From positions 117,919,064-117,983,063 of the forward strand of contig NC_080171.1 in assembly GCF_950295315.1 (NCBI RefSeq): a stretch of 64,000 nucleotides of DNA, given 5' to 3'. This stretch comes from Erinaceus europaeus (lineage: Eukaryota > Chordata > Mammalia > Eulipotyphla > Erinaceidae). Position numbers and translations under genes: made by a program. A model generated the notes under the pieces. It was not told where the DNA came from, did no database searches, and worked only from the letters and a program-made list of their open reading frames with translations. How positions within the stretch are numbered: the first letter of the stretch is position 1; the number at the start of each line of letters is the position of its first letter. Positions 20,452 to 31,352 of this stretch are shown piece by piece.

Positions 20452-21590
20452 TTGTTTGTTTTTTATTATTATTTGTAAAAAGGAAGCATTGACAAAGCCA
20501 TAGGATAAAGGGGGTACAACTCCACACAATACCCACCACCAGAACTCCATATCCGATCCCCTCCCCTGATAGCTTTCCTATTCTTTAACCCTCTGGGAGT
20601 ATGGACCCAAGGTCATTATGCGATGCAGAAGGTGGAAGGTCTGGCTTCTGTAACTGATTCCCTGCTGAACATGGGTGTTGATGGGTCGATCCATACTCCC
20701 AGCCTGTCTCTCTCTTTCCCTAGTAGGGAAGGGCTCTGGGGAAGCAGAGCTCCAGGACACATTGGTGAGGTTGTTTGCCCAGGGAAGTCTGGTTGGCATC
20801 ATGCTAGCATCTGGAACCTGGTAGCTGAAAAGAGAGTTAATATACAAAGCCGAACAAACTGTTGACCAATCATGGACCTAAAGGCTGGAACAGTGCAGAT
20901 GAAGAGTTGGGGGGGGGGTCCTCCATTTTGTCGATAGCTAGTAGGCATATTTTAGTTATATTCCAAAGGGCCTGTGGCTGTATTAGGTTTTTTTTTTTTT
21001 TTTCCTTTTTCTTTTTTCCCCTGAGCCTGACATCTGATATGCAGGTGGATCCAAGTTATTGTCTGGGGAAATGATGTCATGGCTGGAAAAAGGACCAGAA
21101 AGCTGGATCAGGGAAGAGAGTAGCTCCTTAATATGGGGAAGGGGTATAAATATCGTTGACTGTAAACCCCATCAATTTTATGTGATCTGGGACCCTAAGC
21201 TTAGGAGCCTGTGTGACCTCTGCATCCCTCTAGATTTGAGCTCACATTCTGTGGTCATGAGTAGGAACATTCCAAGCTGCCCCAGTATTGACCCATCTTC
21301 CTCAGGTGTAGCATAGAGTATGTTGTCCAGCCTCCCTTTGGAGGATGGAACATTCTCTACCGTTGTTGATTCACACTGCAGTCAAGGTCCTATAGGGGGC
21401 CCACAAAGGGGTCTATTGTGTTGTTCCTAATAGAGATGACCGGTAACGATGGAGAGAGGGATTTATTCGAGGTCTAGGCCCATCATGTCTGTTTGGGAAT
21501 CTCAGGACTCCCCAAATAGGGCCCCAAGGACTCAGCAACTTGTATGCAGGAATTGGTAACATTGTGTGGTAGAGAGGAAGGCGCCATCTT
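20452..21590 (-). mobile_element. Repeat X, longest copy in window, antisense
   Basis: The antisense 3' end starts at 20,452 (ATTTGTAAAAAGGAAGCATT) and continues through CATACTCCCAGCCTGTCTCT, CTTCCCTGG-type blocks and GACCAATCATGGACCTAAAG (compare CCTTTAGGTTCATGATTAGT at 35,991). Upstream parts not seen elsewhere here extend to about 21,590 (for example CTGGATCAGGGAAGAGAGTA). The minus-strand 5' limit is uncertain. No ORF of note, so this is probably a long untranslated part of a LINE or a non-autonomous element. Confidence 0.65.
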
Positions 21591-21744
21591 TATTCTTTCT
21601 GACAGGACAGAAACCAAGTAGAAGGTGTCAAGTGAAGCATCACCCTGCGGACTGGGACAATACTGAGGTAAAAGTCAGGGGCTCAGGGAGCATGGATCAT
21701 GAGTCAGGAAATGTTTTAAGAGTCTCAGAATTGGGGATTTACAA
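21591..21744. other. Unassigned stretch
   Basis: Possibly a continuation of repeat X or the start of the following L1. I cannot place the boundary. Confidence 0.4.
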
Positions 21745-22745
21745 AAAAAGAAATGTTCAAAGTTACTGATTATCAGAGAAATGCTGGTGGGAATGTAAAT
21801 TGGCCCAACCCTGGTGGAAAACAGTCTGAAGAACTCTCAGAAGGCTAGAAACTGACCCACCCTATGACCTAGCAATTTCTCTCCTGGGAATAAATCCTAA
21901 GGAAACAAGAACAGCCATCCAAAGAGATCTTTGTGTATCTATGTTCATAGCAGCACAATTCATGATAGTTCAAACTTGGAAACAACCTTGGTGTCCAGCA
22001 ACAGATGATTGGCTGAGGAAGTTGTGGTCTAGATACAAAATGGAATACTACTCAGCTATTAAAAATGATGAACTCACCTTCTTCACCTCAACTTAGATGA
22101 AGTATAAAGAAATTATGTTAAGGGGGAGTCGGGCTGTAGTGCAGCGGGTTAAGCGCTGGTGGCGCAAAGCACAAGGACCGGCATAAGGATCCCGGTTCGA
22201 ACCCCGGCTCCCCACCTGCAGGGGAGTCGCTTCACAGGAGGTGAAGCAGGTCTGCAGGTGTCTGTCTTTCTCTCCTCCTCTCTGTCTTCCCCTCCTCTCT
22301 CCATTTCTCTCTGTCCTATCCAACAATGACAACAACAATAATAACTACAACAATAAAACAACAAGGGCAACAAAAGGGAATAAATAAATAAAATAAATAT
22401 TAAAAAAAAAGAAATTATGTTAAGTGAGATGAGGCAGAAAGAGAAGAATGAATATGAGATGACTTCATTCATGAGCATAACTTAAGGAATAAGAACATAA
22501 AAGGAAAATATAAAGTAAAACTTGGAGTAGGTTTGGTATATTATACCAAAGCAAAGGATTCTGGGGAGGGAAAGGAGAAACAGGGAGAGAAAGAGTCCTT
22601 GTGCGTAACGGTGGAACCTACCTAGATTGATGATAAGATCTCGGCTGGGGGTAGGAGTGTTTTGCAGACACCTATCATGAGGAGATAAGAAATTTTACCC
22701 ATGTGCCAACATCTGTGCTGTAAATATTAACTCACCAATAAAAAA
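21745..22745 (+). mobile_element. L1 3' end, interrupted by a SINE-A
   Basis: Classic L1 3' text: ATAGCAGCACAATTCATGAT, CTTGGAAACAACCTTGGTGT, CAACAGATGATTGGCTGAGG, AATACTACTCAGCTATTAAA, then GTTAAGTGAGATGAGGCAGA and ACTCACCAATAAAAAAA at the 3' end. ORF2 coding capacity is lost. The SINE at 22,123-22,407 splits it and the two L1 halves are colinear. Confidence 0.9.
22123..22407 (+). mobile_element. SINE-A inserted in L1, 17-bp TSD
   Basis: GGGAGTCGGGCTGTAGTGCA head, GGTTCGAACCCCGGCTCCCC, CAAAAGGGAATAAATAAATA tail. The perfect duplication AAAGAAATTATGTTAAG lies at 22,106-22,122 and 22,408-22,424. It inserted after the L1. Confidence 0.97.
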
Positions 22746-24327
22746 AAGTCACATAGCTCAGTTTTCACTAGCTTGATACTTCACAGAAACTAAGACCAGG
22801 TGTGAAAATGGCTAGGACTCTATCATTTAAGAACAGAGCTCAGATTTAGTTTCTTCATTTAAATCGAATGACCTAGAACTCTTTAATGAATAAATACAAA
22901 AAAAAAAATTGTCACAATTTATTTTTGACGCTCTCAAGAACAAAGTGGATTTGTTTTTGAACACAGGGTTTCAGTTTGGGGCATCAAACTCATAATGGTT
23001 GTTGTGACTTCATTATCTGGTGGTTGGAAGAGGCTCAAAGAAATGGGAAGAACTGGTTATCTCCATCTATCCCATGGTCTGAAAAGTGTCAACCCAAAAG
23101 TCATTTAGGGCACTAAGGATTTTGACTTCACCACAAGGAAGCAATATGTGTGAACAGTTTGAGAGTGGAATTCCTTAGGCTTTCTAAGTAACATGACTGC
23201 CACTAAATGGAATTTATTTTCCACACCACAGTAACGAAAGTGAAGAATCAAGAACTAAAGAAAGTAAACAGAGAAGGGAGACCATCTTGTCGTAAAATCA
23301 GTTTGTGTTCTCCAGAGAGCTTGAGAAATAAGTGGACGTTTTCATGTTTCAATACACAGATCTACATCATTCACACCTTGTGTAATATCACAGGGTGAGA
23401 GAGCTCGGCAGTGTGGGTGTTCTGAACAGAGACTTCGCTTTGGCTTTCTTTGATGAACCCAACTCTTTGTGGAAGCAGTGCCCCACTCATTTCCCTGGAG
23501 TACAGCTAAACTAACCGTGGCCAGATTGATGTGTCCCCCAGTAAGAACTCCTCCTGTGATCACCCTGAAATAGGTGACACCCTCCCCCTTGATTCAGATA
23601 GGAGCCAAATGCCTTGCATATTACTGCAGAATGAGCATTCTGAATGTGAATGGAGGCATCAGCTAAATCGAATCAGAAAGATAACTTCATCGGCTCAAAA
23701 TTGAACCCTTGTGCACCCTTCAATTTGATGGAAAGAGATGAGGATAAGTCTCAAAATGTCTTCTGCTGTCTAGTCACTTTCAGCCTATGGGACTCAGACA
23801 AGTCAGCAAACTCACACACACACAAAACCTACTTAGGAAACCTCCATTTTCCTTTTACAATCATCCAAAAAGTCAATATAGACTTTCCAGGCTGGCAGCA
23901 ACTCAGCTTGAGCACGCAAGACATTACTCATCGGGTGCAAAAGGATCCGGATCAACATTGAGTTAATGTTCACCCTGCCAAGTCTGCCCAAAGACTGATC
24001 TTTCCGTGTGCTTCCTTCTTGAGAGCTGAAAACAAACAGAAACTCTTTGCAAAATGAAGGGGCCCGAGTGGACACTTCTCTCAGCAAGGGGGTGGGGAGT
24101 GGTGTTTGCCAGGTTAACCCAACCAGACTTCTCCGACCTCCTCTGTCAACCCCTCTGCCAGCTTTAGTCAGAATCTTTATTTGGCTGACAGGATCCATCA
24201 AAGAGAGATGGTATACCAGTCTCAATTCGGGTTCATAAGTTCTACATTATGAGTTGTCTCTGGCCTGTTTTAACTATTATTTCCCTATAAAAGATTTAAA
24301 TAAATTTTTAAAAGCGGGGTAGGGGTG
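22746..24327. other. Unassigned stretch
   Basis: 1.6 kb with no recognised repeat. A short CA run at 23,813-23,825. A 130-codon antisense ORF at 23,833-24,225 is opposed by a sense ORF and has no known motif. Confidence 0.5.
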
Positions 24328-24608
24328 GGGGTCAGGCAGTGGCACACCAGGTCAAACACACAAAGCAATCAGCATAAGGACCTGTGCAAGGATCTGGGTT
24401 TGAGCCCCTGGATCCCCACTTGCAGAGTGGTCGCCTCACAAGCAGTGAAGCAGGTCTGCAGGTGTCCATCTTTCTCTCCCCCCTATCTTCCCCTCCCCTC
24501 TCCATTTCTCTCTGTCCTATCTAAAAAAATCAGGGGGGGAAATTACCACAGGAGCAGTGGGTTCGTATACAGCCACTGAGCCCCAGCAATAACACTGGAG
24601 GCAAAAAA
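24328..24608 (+). mobile_element. SINE-A, long form, diverged
   Basis: GGGGTCAGGCAGTGGCACAC head, GGTTTGAGCCCCTGGATCCC, AGCAGTGAAGCAGGTCTGCA and the 3' module CACAGGAGCAGTGGGTTCGT through AACACTGGAGGCAAAAAAAG. Confidence 0.9.
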
Positions 24609-24615
24609 AGAAGGT

Positions 24616-24756
24616 GCTGGGGGAGCAGAGGAAATAGCACTACTGGTAACACAACAGACTTATATACGTTAAGCGCTGGAGGTCCCAGGTTCAATTCCTT
24701 GCCAGGGCTTCTACCCTCATAATCCAGAGCTGAGCAGTGCTCTGAATTAAATATAT
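24616..24756 (+). mobile_element. SINE-C
   Basis: GGGGAGCAGAGGAAATAGCA head, GGTCCCAGGTTCAATTCCTT box B, then AATCCAGAGCTGAGCAGTGC and CTCTGAATTAAATAT. Confidence 0.85.
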
Positions 24757-24900
24757 ATTCACTTAGATAGTTCAGTACTTAGTCATGTAAACAATCCATT
24801 TCAAGCATGGCTCCCATCACACCAGAAGCTTTTCACACCGTGTATTTTCCTCTCCCACTCTGCATCCCTTTCTCTTTCTATATGTGGATAAAAAAAAATA
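24757..24900 (+). mobile_element. SINE, heavily decayed
   Basis: TAGATAGTTCAGTACTTAGT head-like sequence, AAGCTTTTCACACCG, a CT-rich body and a TGTGGATAAAAAAAAATAG tail. Confidence 0.5.
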
Positions 24901-25084
24901 GTTCCGCTGAGAGTGGTGAAAACTCAGGAATGGCCAAAAACAATGAATAAAGTAAAATGTCAGAAAAAAGTATGTTTGACTATGTTAGCATTTCTAAAGC
25001 AACACCAGAATAAGTACTTAGAATTAGTTAGTCACTGTGTCCATAGCATACAGTACATGAAGCATCTTATGAGAGAGTTTTACT
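24901..25084. other. Unassigned stretch
   Basis: No repeat recognised. A 63-codon ORF lacks known motifs. Confidence 0.45.
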
Positions 25085-25170
25085 CACTTTTTATTAGTGG
25101 TTGACAAGATTGTAAGATTAAAGGGTATAGCTCCACACCACCAAATTCTGTGCCTCCAGAGCCCCTGTCC
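25085..25170 (-). mobile_element. Repeat X, 3' tip, antisense
   Basis: TTTTTATTAGTGGTTGACAA, GATTGTAAGATTAAAGGGTA and AGCTCCACACCACCAAATTC match the antisense X ending. Confidence 0.6.
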
Positions 25171-25957
25171 AAGATGATGAAGGCTAATGTCTACTTGGTT
25201 CATTCTGGTATTCACCTTTCAGAGGGCTACTGACCTCTGAATTATTATTCCCAATAGCCCAAATAAAAATGGATAAAACACAAAATAAAATACTTTTAAA
25301 ATCCACTCATATTTACAAGTCTGAAGCTTATGCTTGTCCACTCTTTCTCTCATGAGCACTTGATACATTAAAGCATATCATAAAATTCCCTTCAACATTT
25401 CTTCCTCTCTGGAGACAGGGCTTGACCATATCAGGTTCCCTTCTCTGCTGGCTCATGGTTTTCCCTGCTCTCAGGACTCCAGTCTAAAACCTTAGCAAGC
25501 TATGTACCATTGTAATGCCCTAGTCATGGCTTCTCTCTTCCTCTCCACAAACTTCACTTCCGTGTGGCGTAGAGGTCCTCCATGAGCTGACTCTTTCCTT
25601 TCCCCATCTTCACCATCACCTACCTGATTAAATTGATGTTTGGATCACAGAGGAGGCCATAATGTTTCACAAATCCCCAGGCACTGGGAAGCAACCTCCA
25701 TGGGTTTTGCTTCTCTGCTTTCTACTCAACCTGCCTAGTTAGCCTCCTAGTTAGCCTCCTATTCTGTAACCACTGACTTCCTGGGCCCTTCATGGAGCCA
25801 TCTTTGCCGTCTACTGTGCTATTCAGAGCTCCCTTCACCTTTGTACCTGCGGGGTGTAATACAATGCCTGGTAGTGTATTTTCAGTGCTACGGGCTAATG
25901 AACAAATAGACACTAACTCTTCTGCTTGGCAATGAGAAGCTGTGTCCCCTGTTTTTT
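25171..25957. other. Unassigned stretch
   Basis: No repeat or gene recognised. CTAGTTAGCCTCCTAGTTAGC at 25,734-25,755 is a tiny tandem duplication. Confidence 0.5.
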
Positions 25958-26168
25958 GGTTTTTTTTTTTCTTTAATCTTTGTTTATTGGATAGAGACAG
26001 ACAGAGAAATTGAGAAGGAAGAGGAAGATAGGAAGAGAGATAGATACACGCAGCCCTGCTTTACAACTTATGAAGATTTCTGCCTGCAGGTGGGGACTGG
26101 GGGCTCAAACTCTGCACCTTGCACATTGTAACATATGCACTCAGCAAGGTGCACCACCACCTGGCCCC
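25958..26168 (-). mobile_element. SINE-B, antisense
   Basis: TTTGTTTATTGGATAGAGAC tail side, GCAGCCCTGCTTTACAACTT, GGGGGCTCAAACTCTGCACC and CACCACCACCTGGCCCC head. Confidence 0.92.
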
Positions 26169-26194
26169 CTGGCCCTGAGAAGTCCACTTTAGGC

Positions 26195-26665
26195 ATGTTT
26201 CCAGGAACCTCTACTATAGCAGTTCCCATGTTCAGTGGAGAAGCATTTACAGAAGCCAGAAATCCTACCTTCTGCATCCCCCAAAGAAAAGTTTGATCCA
26301 TACGCCCAGTGGGAGAGAAGTGATAGGAGGAAGAGGGTAAGAGGGCTCTGAACTCCAGCTCCATCAGGACCCAGAGAGAGAGGAAGGAAAAGGGAGAAAA
26401 ATTTGGATGTAGTTATAGGGTCATGAGTGGTTTAGAGGGGAAGAGAGGACTGGACCTGGAAGAAAAGGGGGGGCAATTATGTACAGATGTAGACAGATAG
26501 TTGTAGAGATGACAGTCAACCTATGTTTGCAACTTTGGGAGAACTATAGAGGTTTGCAATGGAGGAGTTGGGGATTCAGAACTCTGGTGGTAGGAACGGT
26601 ATGGAATTACATGCCTATTGGCATGTAATTGTGTAAATCAATATTAAATCACTAATAACAAAAAA
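26195..26665 (+). mobile_element. Repeat X, second 3' subtype
   Basis: Starts in CCCATGTTCAGTGGAGAAGC, diverges through GACAGTCAACCTATGTTTGC and GTTTGCAATGGAGGAGTTGG, and ends GTAAATCAATATTAAATCAC. This ending differs from the TATGGTCTTGTCA subtype. Confidence 0.75.
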
Positions 26666-28411
26666 ATACAGAAAAAATAAAATAAAGTTCATGGGAACAG
26701 GTGTCCTCCTAGTAGCAACGACTGCCACACAAAATGATAGTTACGCAGCAAAAAGTTGACTGAGGACACACACGTGTGAATTCGTTTCACTTGCATGGTG
26801 ACCAGTAGGAAGTGGATACGACTTCTCTTCCCAATTTATCAAATACCACTTCGTCCTCTGACCAACCTCACATGACACCCACCAGACATTGGGCTGGGTC
26901 ACTGAAGGTACCTGCCAGCCACTTCTGAGCTGCAGTGGCAGTGCTAGCATGGCTCACCTTCTGTGCCTTAACCCTTTCACAACCTCCCTGAGGTTCTGCA
27001 CTGTACAGCATTGTACCTTCTGCAATTGTGCCCACCGCCTTCACTGCGTGCACACCTCCACATACCATCTGCTCTCTTTGCTATGGAGAAGGCAAGTTGG
27101 CATCCTCCTCTGATTTGCACGGCCCTTTAAGATGGCCTTTCCAGATATTTCCTGTTAAAGCAGCTGATTATGTTCTCCAGTTGAATGAAATTCTGAAGAT
27201 GAGGAAAGGCCTCAGCCTTGTGTTCAAGGAGCTTTCTGTCACCTCTACTCCATTCATGCCAGACTGATGTGATTTGAAAGGATCTGTCAAAATCCACATG
27301 TGGGATTTCATTTACTTGTTCCCTAGAATTGAAGAGTAAGGCAATGAGAAATTCTTACTAGCTACATACCCTTCAGATTACAAGAACCCCTTCTCCTTTA
27401 GCTAGAAAAGTGCCGTCTGGAAGCAGTCCACTACTGCATTTTATTAGAACATTCAAATCACCTCCTGAGAGACCCTGGAGGGACATAAAGAAGGATGATA
27501 GTCATCAGACTCGTTGGCACTGTTCCCAAGTCATCTATATCCATCTTAATTTGTCATCATGGCCCTGCACAGTGCTGGTGACGAGATTTCAGATGAGTTT
27601 GAAGACTTTTCGAGGATCTATGGAGGATAGTCCTTATCTCTGATCAATTTTACAGATAAGAAATTACACATTTATCAGATTGCCCCCCAAAGTTGGCAGT
27701 CCTGTTTGGAAAAGTGAAACTCACAAGTTTTGCCACATGCTTTTACTCTGATACCACAGATGGTTTGGCTGCATCCTGGAGTCTGTTCCCCATCCTCAAG
27801 CCCCCTTCTCAGGGAAGTGTCTCTTCTCAGGGACTTCAAGGGAGAGTGTCACACCAGGATCCTCAACCTTGACCTTGTCTTCGTGCCAAGCTTTCCCCTT
27901 CCCCCTGGATTGTGGTATCTGAGAGAATACAGATCAGCCCTGAACAAGGTTAGGGGCATCCATTCCCATACAGTCAAAAAATGACAGAGTATTTTGACTC
28001 CCCAAAAGTTAATTGCTAGCAAGCCTGCTATTTGCTGGAAGTTTTTAACAGCAATGTAATTGGCCAATTGACACACAAACTGAGCAGGAATTGGAGTGAC
28101 AGTGAGTCCTATCAGTTGGTAACAGAGAGACATGATGGTCACTGGGAGTCTGATGATCATCAAGTCAGCATCTTCCAATTCTAGATGATATATGGTCACT
28201 AGGAGGTGTGTCCACAAACACACACACACACACACACACACACTTCCTCTCCTAGGCATGAATTCCTCCTTTACACAGAGCAACTCAGGAGTCATGACTA
28301 GGGGTAGACATTGATTTGTATGCACACAGTCTCCAATTTGAACTCTACCAATAATTCCAATATATAAAAATTTGCACAAATCCCAAGTTTCACTTTTAGT
28401 TGATAGCAAAT
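26666..28411. other. Unassigned stretch
   Basis: 1.7 kb without a recognised transposon except a (CA)n at 28,216-28,243. A 186-codon antisense ORF at 27,849-28,409 spans the CA repeat and has no recognisable domain. ORFs of 60-84 codons overlap on both strands around 26,740-27,270. Confidence 0.45.
28216..28243. repeat. (CA)n microsatellite
   Basis: About 14 CA units. Confidence 0.95.
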
Positions 28412-28974
28412 AACTTTCTTTTTTAAATTTTTATTTAAAATTGTTTATTTTATTGTTTATTATTTTATTGTTTATTGTTTATTTTATTGTTTTTTATTAT
28501 TTATTATATTTATATTATTATTTTTATTGTTTATTATTATTATTATTATTATTTGTTTTTTATTTTTATTTATTTTATTTATTTTATTTTATTGTTTATT
28601 GTTTATTTTATTGTTTATTGTTTATTGTTTATTGTTTATTTTATTGTTTATTATTTTTATTATTTTTATTGTTTATTTTATTGTTTATTGTTTATTAAAA
28701 TTGTTTATTTTATTTAAAATGTTGCCCTTGTTGTTTCTTTCTATTGTTGTAGTTACTATTGTTGCCACCATTGCTGGATAGGACAGAGAGAAATGGAGAG
28801 AGGAGGGGAAGACAGAGAGGGGGAGAGAAAGACAGACACCTGCAGACCTGCTTCACCACCTGTGAAGCGACTCCCCTGCGGTGGGGAGCCGGGGGCTCGA
28901 ACCGGGACCCTTACTCTGGTCCTTGCACTTTGCGCCAAGTGCGCTTAACCCACTGCGCTACCACCCGACTCCCA
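28412..28974 (-). mobile_element. SINE-A, antisense, with ~300-bp expanded tail
   Basis: 28,720-28,974 is an ordinary antisense SINE-A (GGATAGGACAGAGAGAAATG, GGGGGCTCGAACCGGGACCC, TACCACCCGACTCCC). The tail, normally 20-40 bp, extends left to about 28,412 as TTTATTG/TTTTATTG repeats. On the SINE strand these are tandem CAATAAA units, each holding the AATAAA hexamer. CAAATAACTTTCT on the left and CAAATACTTTCT on the right look like the target duplication. Confidence 0.9.
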
Positions 28975-29460
28975 TCAAATACTTTCTAACCAACTTGTAT
29001 ATACTTCTGTATCTTTCCTAAACAGTTCAAGCTAGATTATGCATTTTTAAAGTACCTATATTGATTTTAAATATATAGGAGAGAGACAGAGAGAGGGGAA
29101 AGAATAGTCAAAGCAAAGCCTAAATGGCAATGAGTACTACAGATTCTCATTTATTTGACTCTGCTTTTCTGGCCAAGGTGAAGCTTAAGCTAAATAATAA
29201 AAAATAGAAACTGATTCTAACAGACACTTCACTGATTTTCATCACATTCCCTTAGAAATCATGGGGGGGGGCATCTTCCTCTGGAGGAAGCAGCTGGGAC
29301 AGCTGAATATTCTTCAGTGGTGTCCATGTCCCCAGGGAACAAAAGGGTCAGAGAGTGATGTTGTCCTGTCAAGCAGCTGGGGACAGACGGCTGCCAGGCC
29401 CACAAGCGACCTCGCCCAGTATGACACCAGTCTTGCAAGTTTTCATTAGAGAGACCTCGC
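28975..29460. other. Unassigned stretch
   Basis: No clear repeat. A 190-codon antisense ORF starting near 29,831 crosses the TTTC microsatellite and encodes Lys/Glu repeats, so it is rejected as a gene. Confidence 0.5.
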
Positions 29461-29561
29461 TTTTTCTTTTCTTTCTTCCTCTCTTTCTTTCTCTCTTTCT
29501 TTCTTTCTTTCTCTCCTTTCTTTCTTTCTTTCTTTCTTTCCTTCTTTCTTTCTTTTTTTTT
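29461..29561. repeat. (TTTC)n microsatellite
   Basis: About 100 bases of TTTC/CTTT units with interruptions, ending in a T-run. Confidence 0.95.
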
Positions 29562-30337
29562 AAACCAAGATATCCAGGAGATGAGTTCTTTCAGGTTTCT
29601 GTGGAACCAGCACAGGGTGGCAGTGTGTGGGGTTATGGGTTCGACAGTGCTTACACCTGGGGGTGCACGGGACTCCGCGTGCATAGGTGCACCGTCTTGG
29701 CCTACGCAGAAACAGAGCCTTCTGAAAAGGTCTTGGACAAGCAGCTGTCCCTGGGGTGGGGGGGTGGATCCTGAGGTGGGGGTGGCAGGGTGGAGGGGAT
29801 GCAAGGGTGGCAGGTGCACCCCAGACAGCACTTCACCCTGCAGTAAATTCCATAATTACAGGTCACCGAGTGGGCGCCCCTTTGAAGTGAGAGACTTTCT
29901 TGTTCCTGCAGCGGATACAATTTGGCTGAGATATCAAATGCAGATAGTAAAAATTTAATTAACGAATCAAAGCCTTTATCTGGAGTTTTTAGAACTGTAG
30001 CCAACAGTTTTCCTCGATCTCAAGAGCTCCAGTCAGAGTCGAAGAGAAGAAAACAGCGCCTTTGTAGTGCATCAAACATACAACTTTTTCTTGATGATTG
30101 CTCTCAGAGATAAGAACTCCATTAACTAAATGCTGGGTCAGTAAGAGGCTTCCAGGCCCTCTGTAAAGAAGCTGCAATTTTGAAAGCCTTTTTGATATTC
30201 ACTTTTCCCTGGTTAACTCTTTGTTGTCAGAGCACAGAGTGATTCTTCCCATCAGCCAAACTGTGAGAGGTGAGGTTATCCAGACAGGCAAAATGCTCAA
30301 GCGTCACAGACAGTTCCAGCCAGAAAGACTATCAGAA
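29562..30337. other. Unassigned stretch; GC-rich left, AT-rich right
   Basis: 29,600-29,860 has several CpGs and G-runs. 29,930-30,120 is AT-rich and repeat-free with TTTAATTAACGAATC. No coding evidence. Confidence 0.45.
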
Positions 30338-30339
30338 TC

Positions 30340-30390
30340 CGGGGGCCAGGCAGTGGTGGTGCACCTGGTGAAACACACCTGTTACAATCA
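30340..30390 (+). mobile_element. SINE-B head fragment
   Basis: GGGGGCCAGGCAGTGGTGGT and GCACCTGGTGAAACACACCT are the B-type head. The body is missing after GTTACAATC. Confidence 0.7.
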
Positions 30391-30602
30391 CTCTACCTCT
30401 CATTCTAAATTAAGCTAAGACTGGAACAGCTCGTTCAGTTTTGTAGTACCAAGTTTGGGGGTGTGGGGAGATGTACAGACTATGAAGTAAGAAATGGGAC
30501 TAGACCCATATCTTAGCTGTCAGGCTTGGGCAAAACTTACTAAGGTCATGGGCACCTTGGAACATACCTAAAATAGACTTCCTAGCTTCTTCCCATATGA
30601 AG
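30391..30602. other. Unassigned stretch
   Basis: Nothing recognised. Confidence 0.5.
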
Positions 30603-30614
30603 ACCCCTAATTTC

Positions 30615-30778
30615 TTTTTTCTTTTCTTTCAATTTTCCCTCCAGAGTTATCTCTGGGGCTTGGTGCCTGCACTATGAATCCTGTGAAGTGACCACCCCTG
30701 CAGGCAGGGAGCTGGGGGCCCGAACCAGGAATCTTAAACCGGACTTGCGCCATGTGCATTACTGCCTAGCACCTGGAA
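30615..30778 (-). mobile_element. SINE-A long form, antisense, large internal deletion, TSD
   Basis: The antisense 3' module (CCAGAGTTATCTCTGGGGCT, GCACTATGAATCC) jumps directly to GTGAAGTGACCACCCCTGCA, losing the CT-rich middle. ACCCCTAATTTC at 30,603-30,614 and 30,779-30,790 flanks the element. Confidence 0.88.
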
Positions 30779-30811
30779 ACCCCTAATTTCAACTGATCTA
30801 GTCCTACCTTT

Positions 30812-31203
30812 GGGCTCCTGTTTATTAAACATTTTGTTATGTTTTGTATCTTACTGCCTTTCAGCCACCAAGTCTGGCGCCATCCTGACTTCCCTGGGCA
30901 GACGACTTCACCAATGTGTCCTGGAACCTCCCCTCTCCAGAGCCCTGCCCCACTAGGCAAAGAGAAACAGGCTGAGGGTATGAATAGACCTGTCAACATC
31001 CATGTCCACTGGAGAAGCAATTACAGAAGCCAGAACTCCGACCTTCTGCACTCCATAAAGAATGTGGGTCCATCCTCCATAGGAAAGTTTTCAGTGGAGG
31101 GGATGGGACATGGAGCTCTAGTGGTGGGAACTGTGTGGAATTGTACCCTGTTATCTTACAATCTTGTTAATCATTATTAAATCACTAATAATTCAAAAAA
31201 AAA
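30812..31203 (+). mobile_element. Repeat X, medium length
   Basis: GCCACCAAGTCTGGCGCCAT, CCAATGTGTCCTGGAACCTC, GTCCACTGGAGAAGCAATTA, CATTATTAAATCACTAATAA and an A-tail. Extends about 100 bases further 5' than the copy at 35,302. Confidence 0.8.
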
Positions 31204-31337
31204 AGTAGGACTAGTCAGAGTTACAATGGCCAACACAGAAGCAGCAAGCTTTTGTCATCACTTATTGCGTAGAAGCAGACGGCTCTCCTTCCTCCTGTGT
31301 CCAAGTCCAGAACACTTCAACACCGTTGAGCAATCTT
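31204..31337. other. Unassigned stretch
   Basis: Nothing recognised. It ends with the left target duplication of the next SINE. Confidence 0.5.
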
Positions 31338-31352
31338 AAGAAGCTAGTTCCT

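Noticed and set aside
27849..28409. 186-codon antisense ORF
   Set aside because: Spans a CA microsatellite. No domain, signal or homologous motif recognised, and mammalian exons this long without context are unlikely.
28441..28781. Hydrophobic Phe/Ile/Tyr-rich ORFs resembling membrane proteins
   Set aside because: Low-complexity translation of the expanded TTTATTG tail of a SINE.
29259..29831. 190-codon antisense ORF
   Set aside because: Crosses a TTTC microsatellite (Lys/Glu repeats) and no recognisable domain lies on either side.
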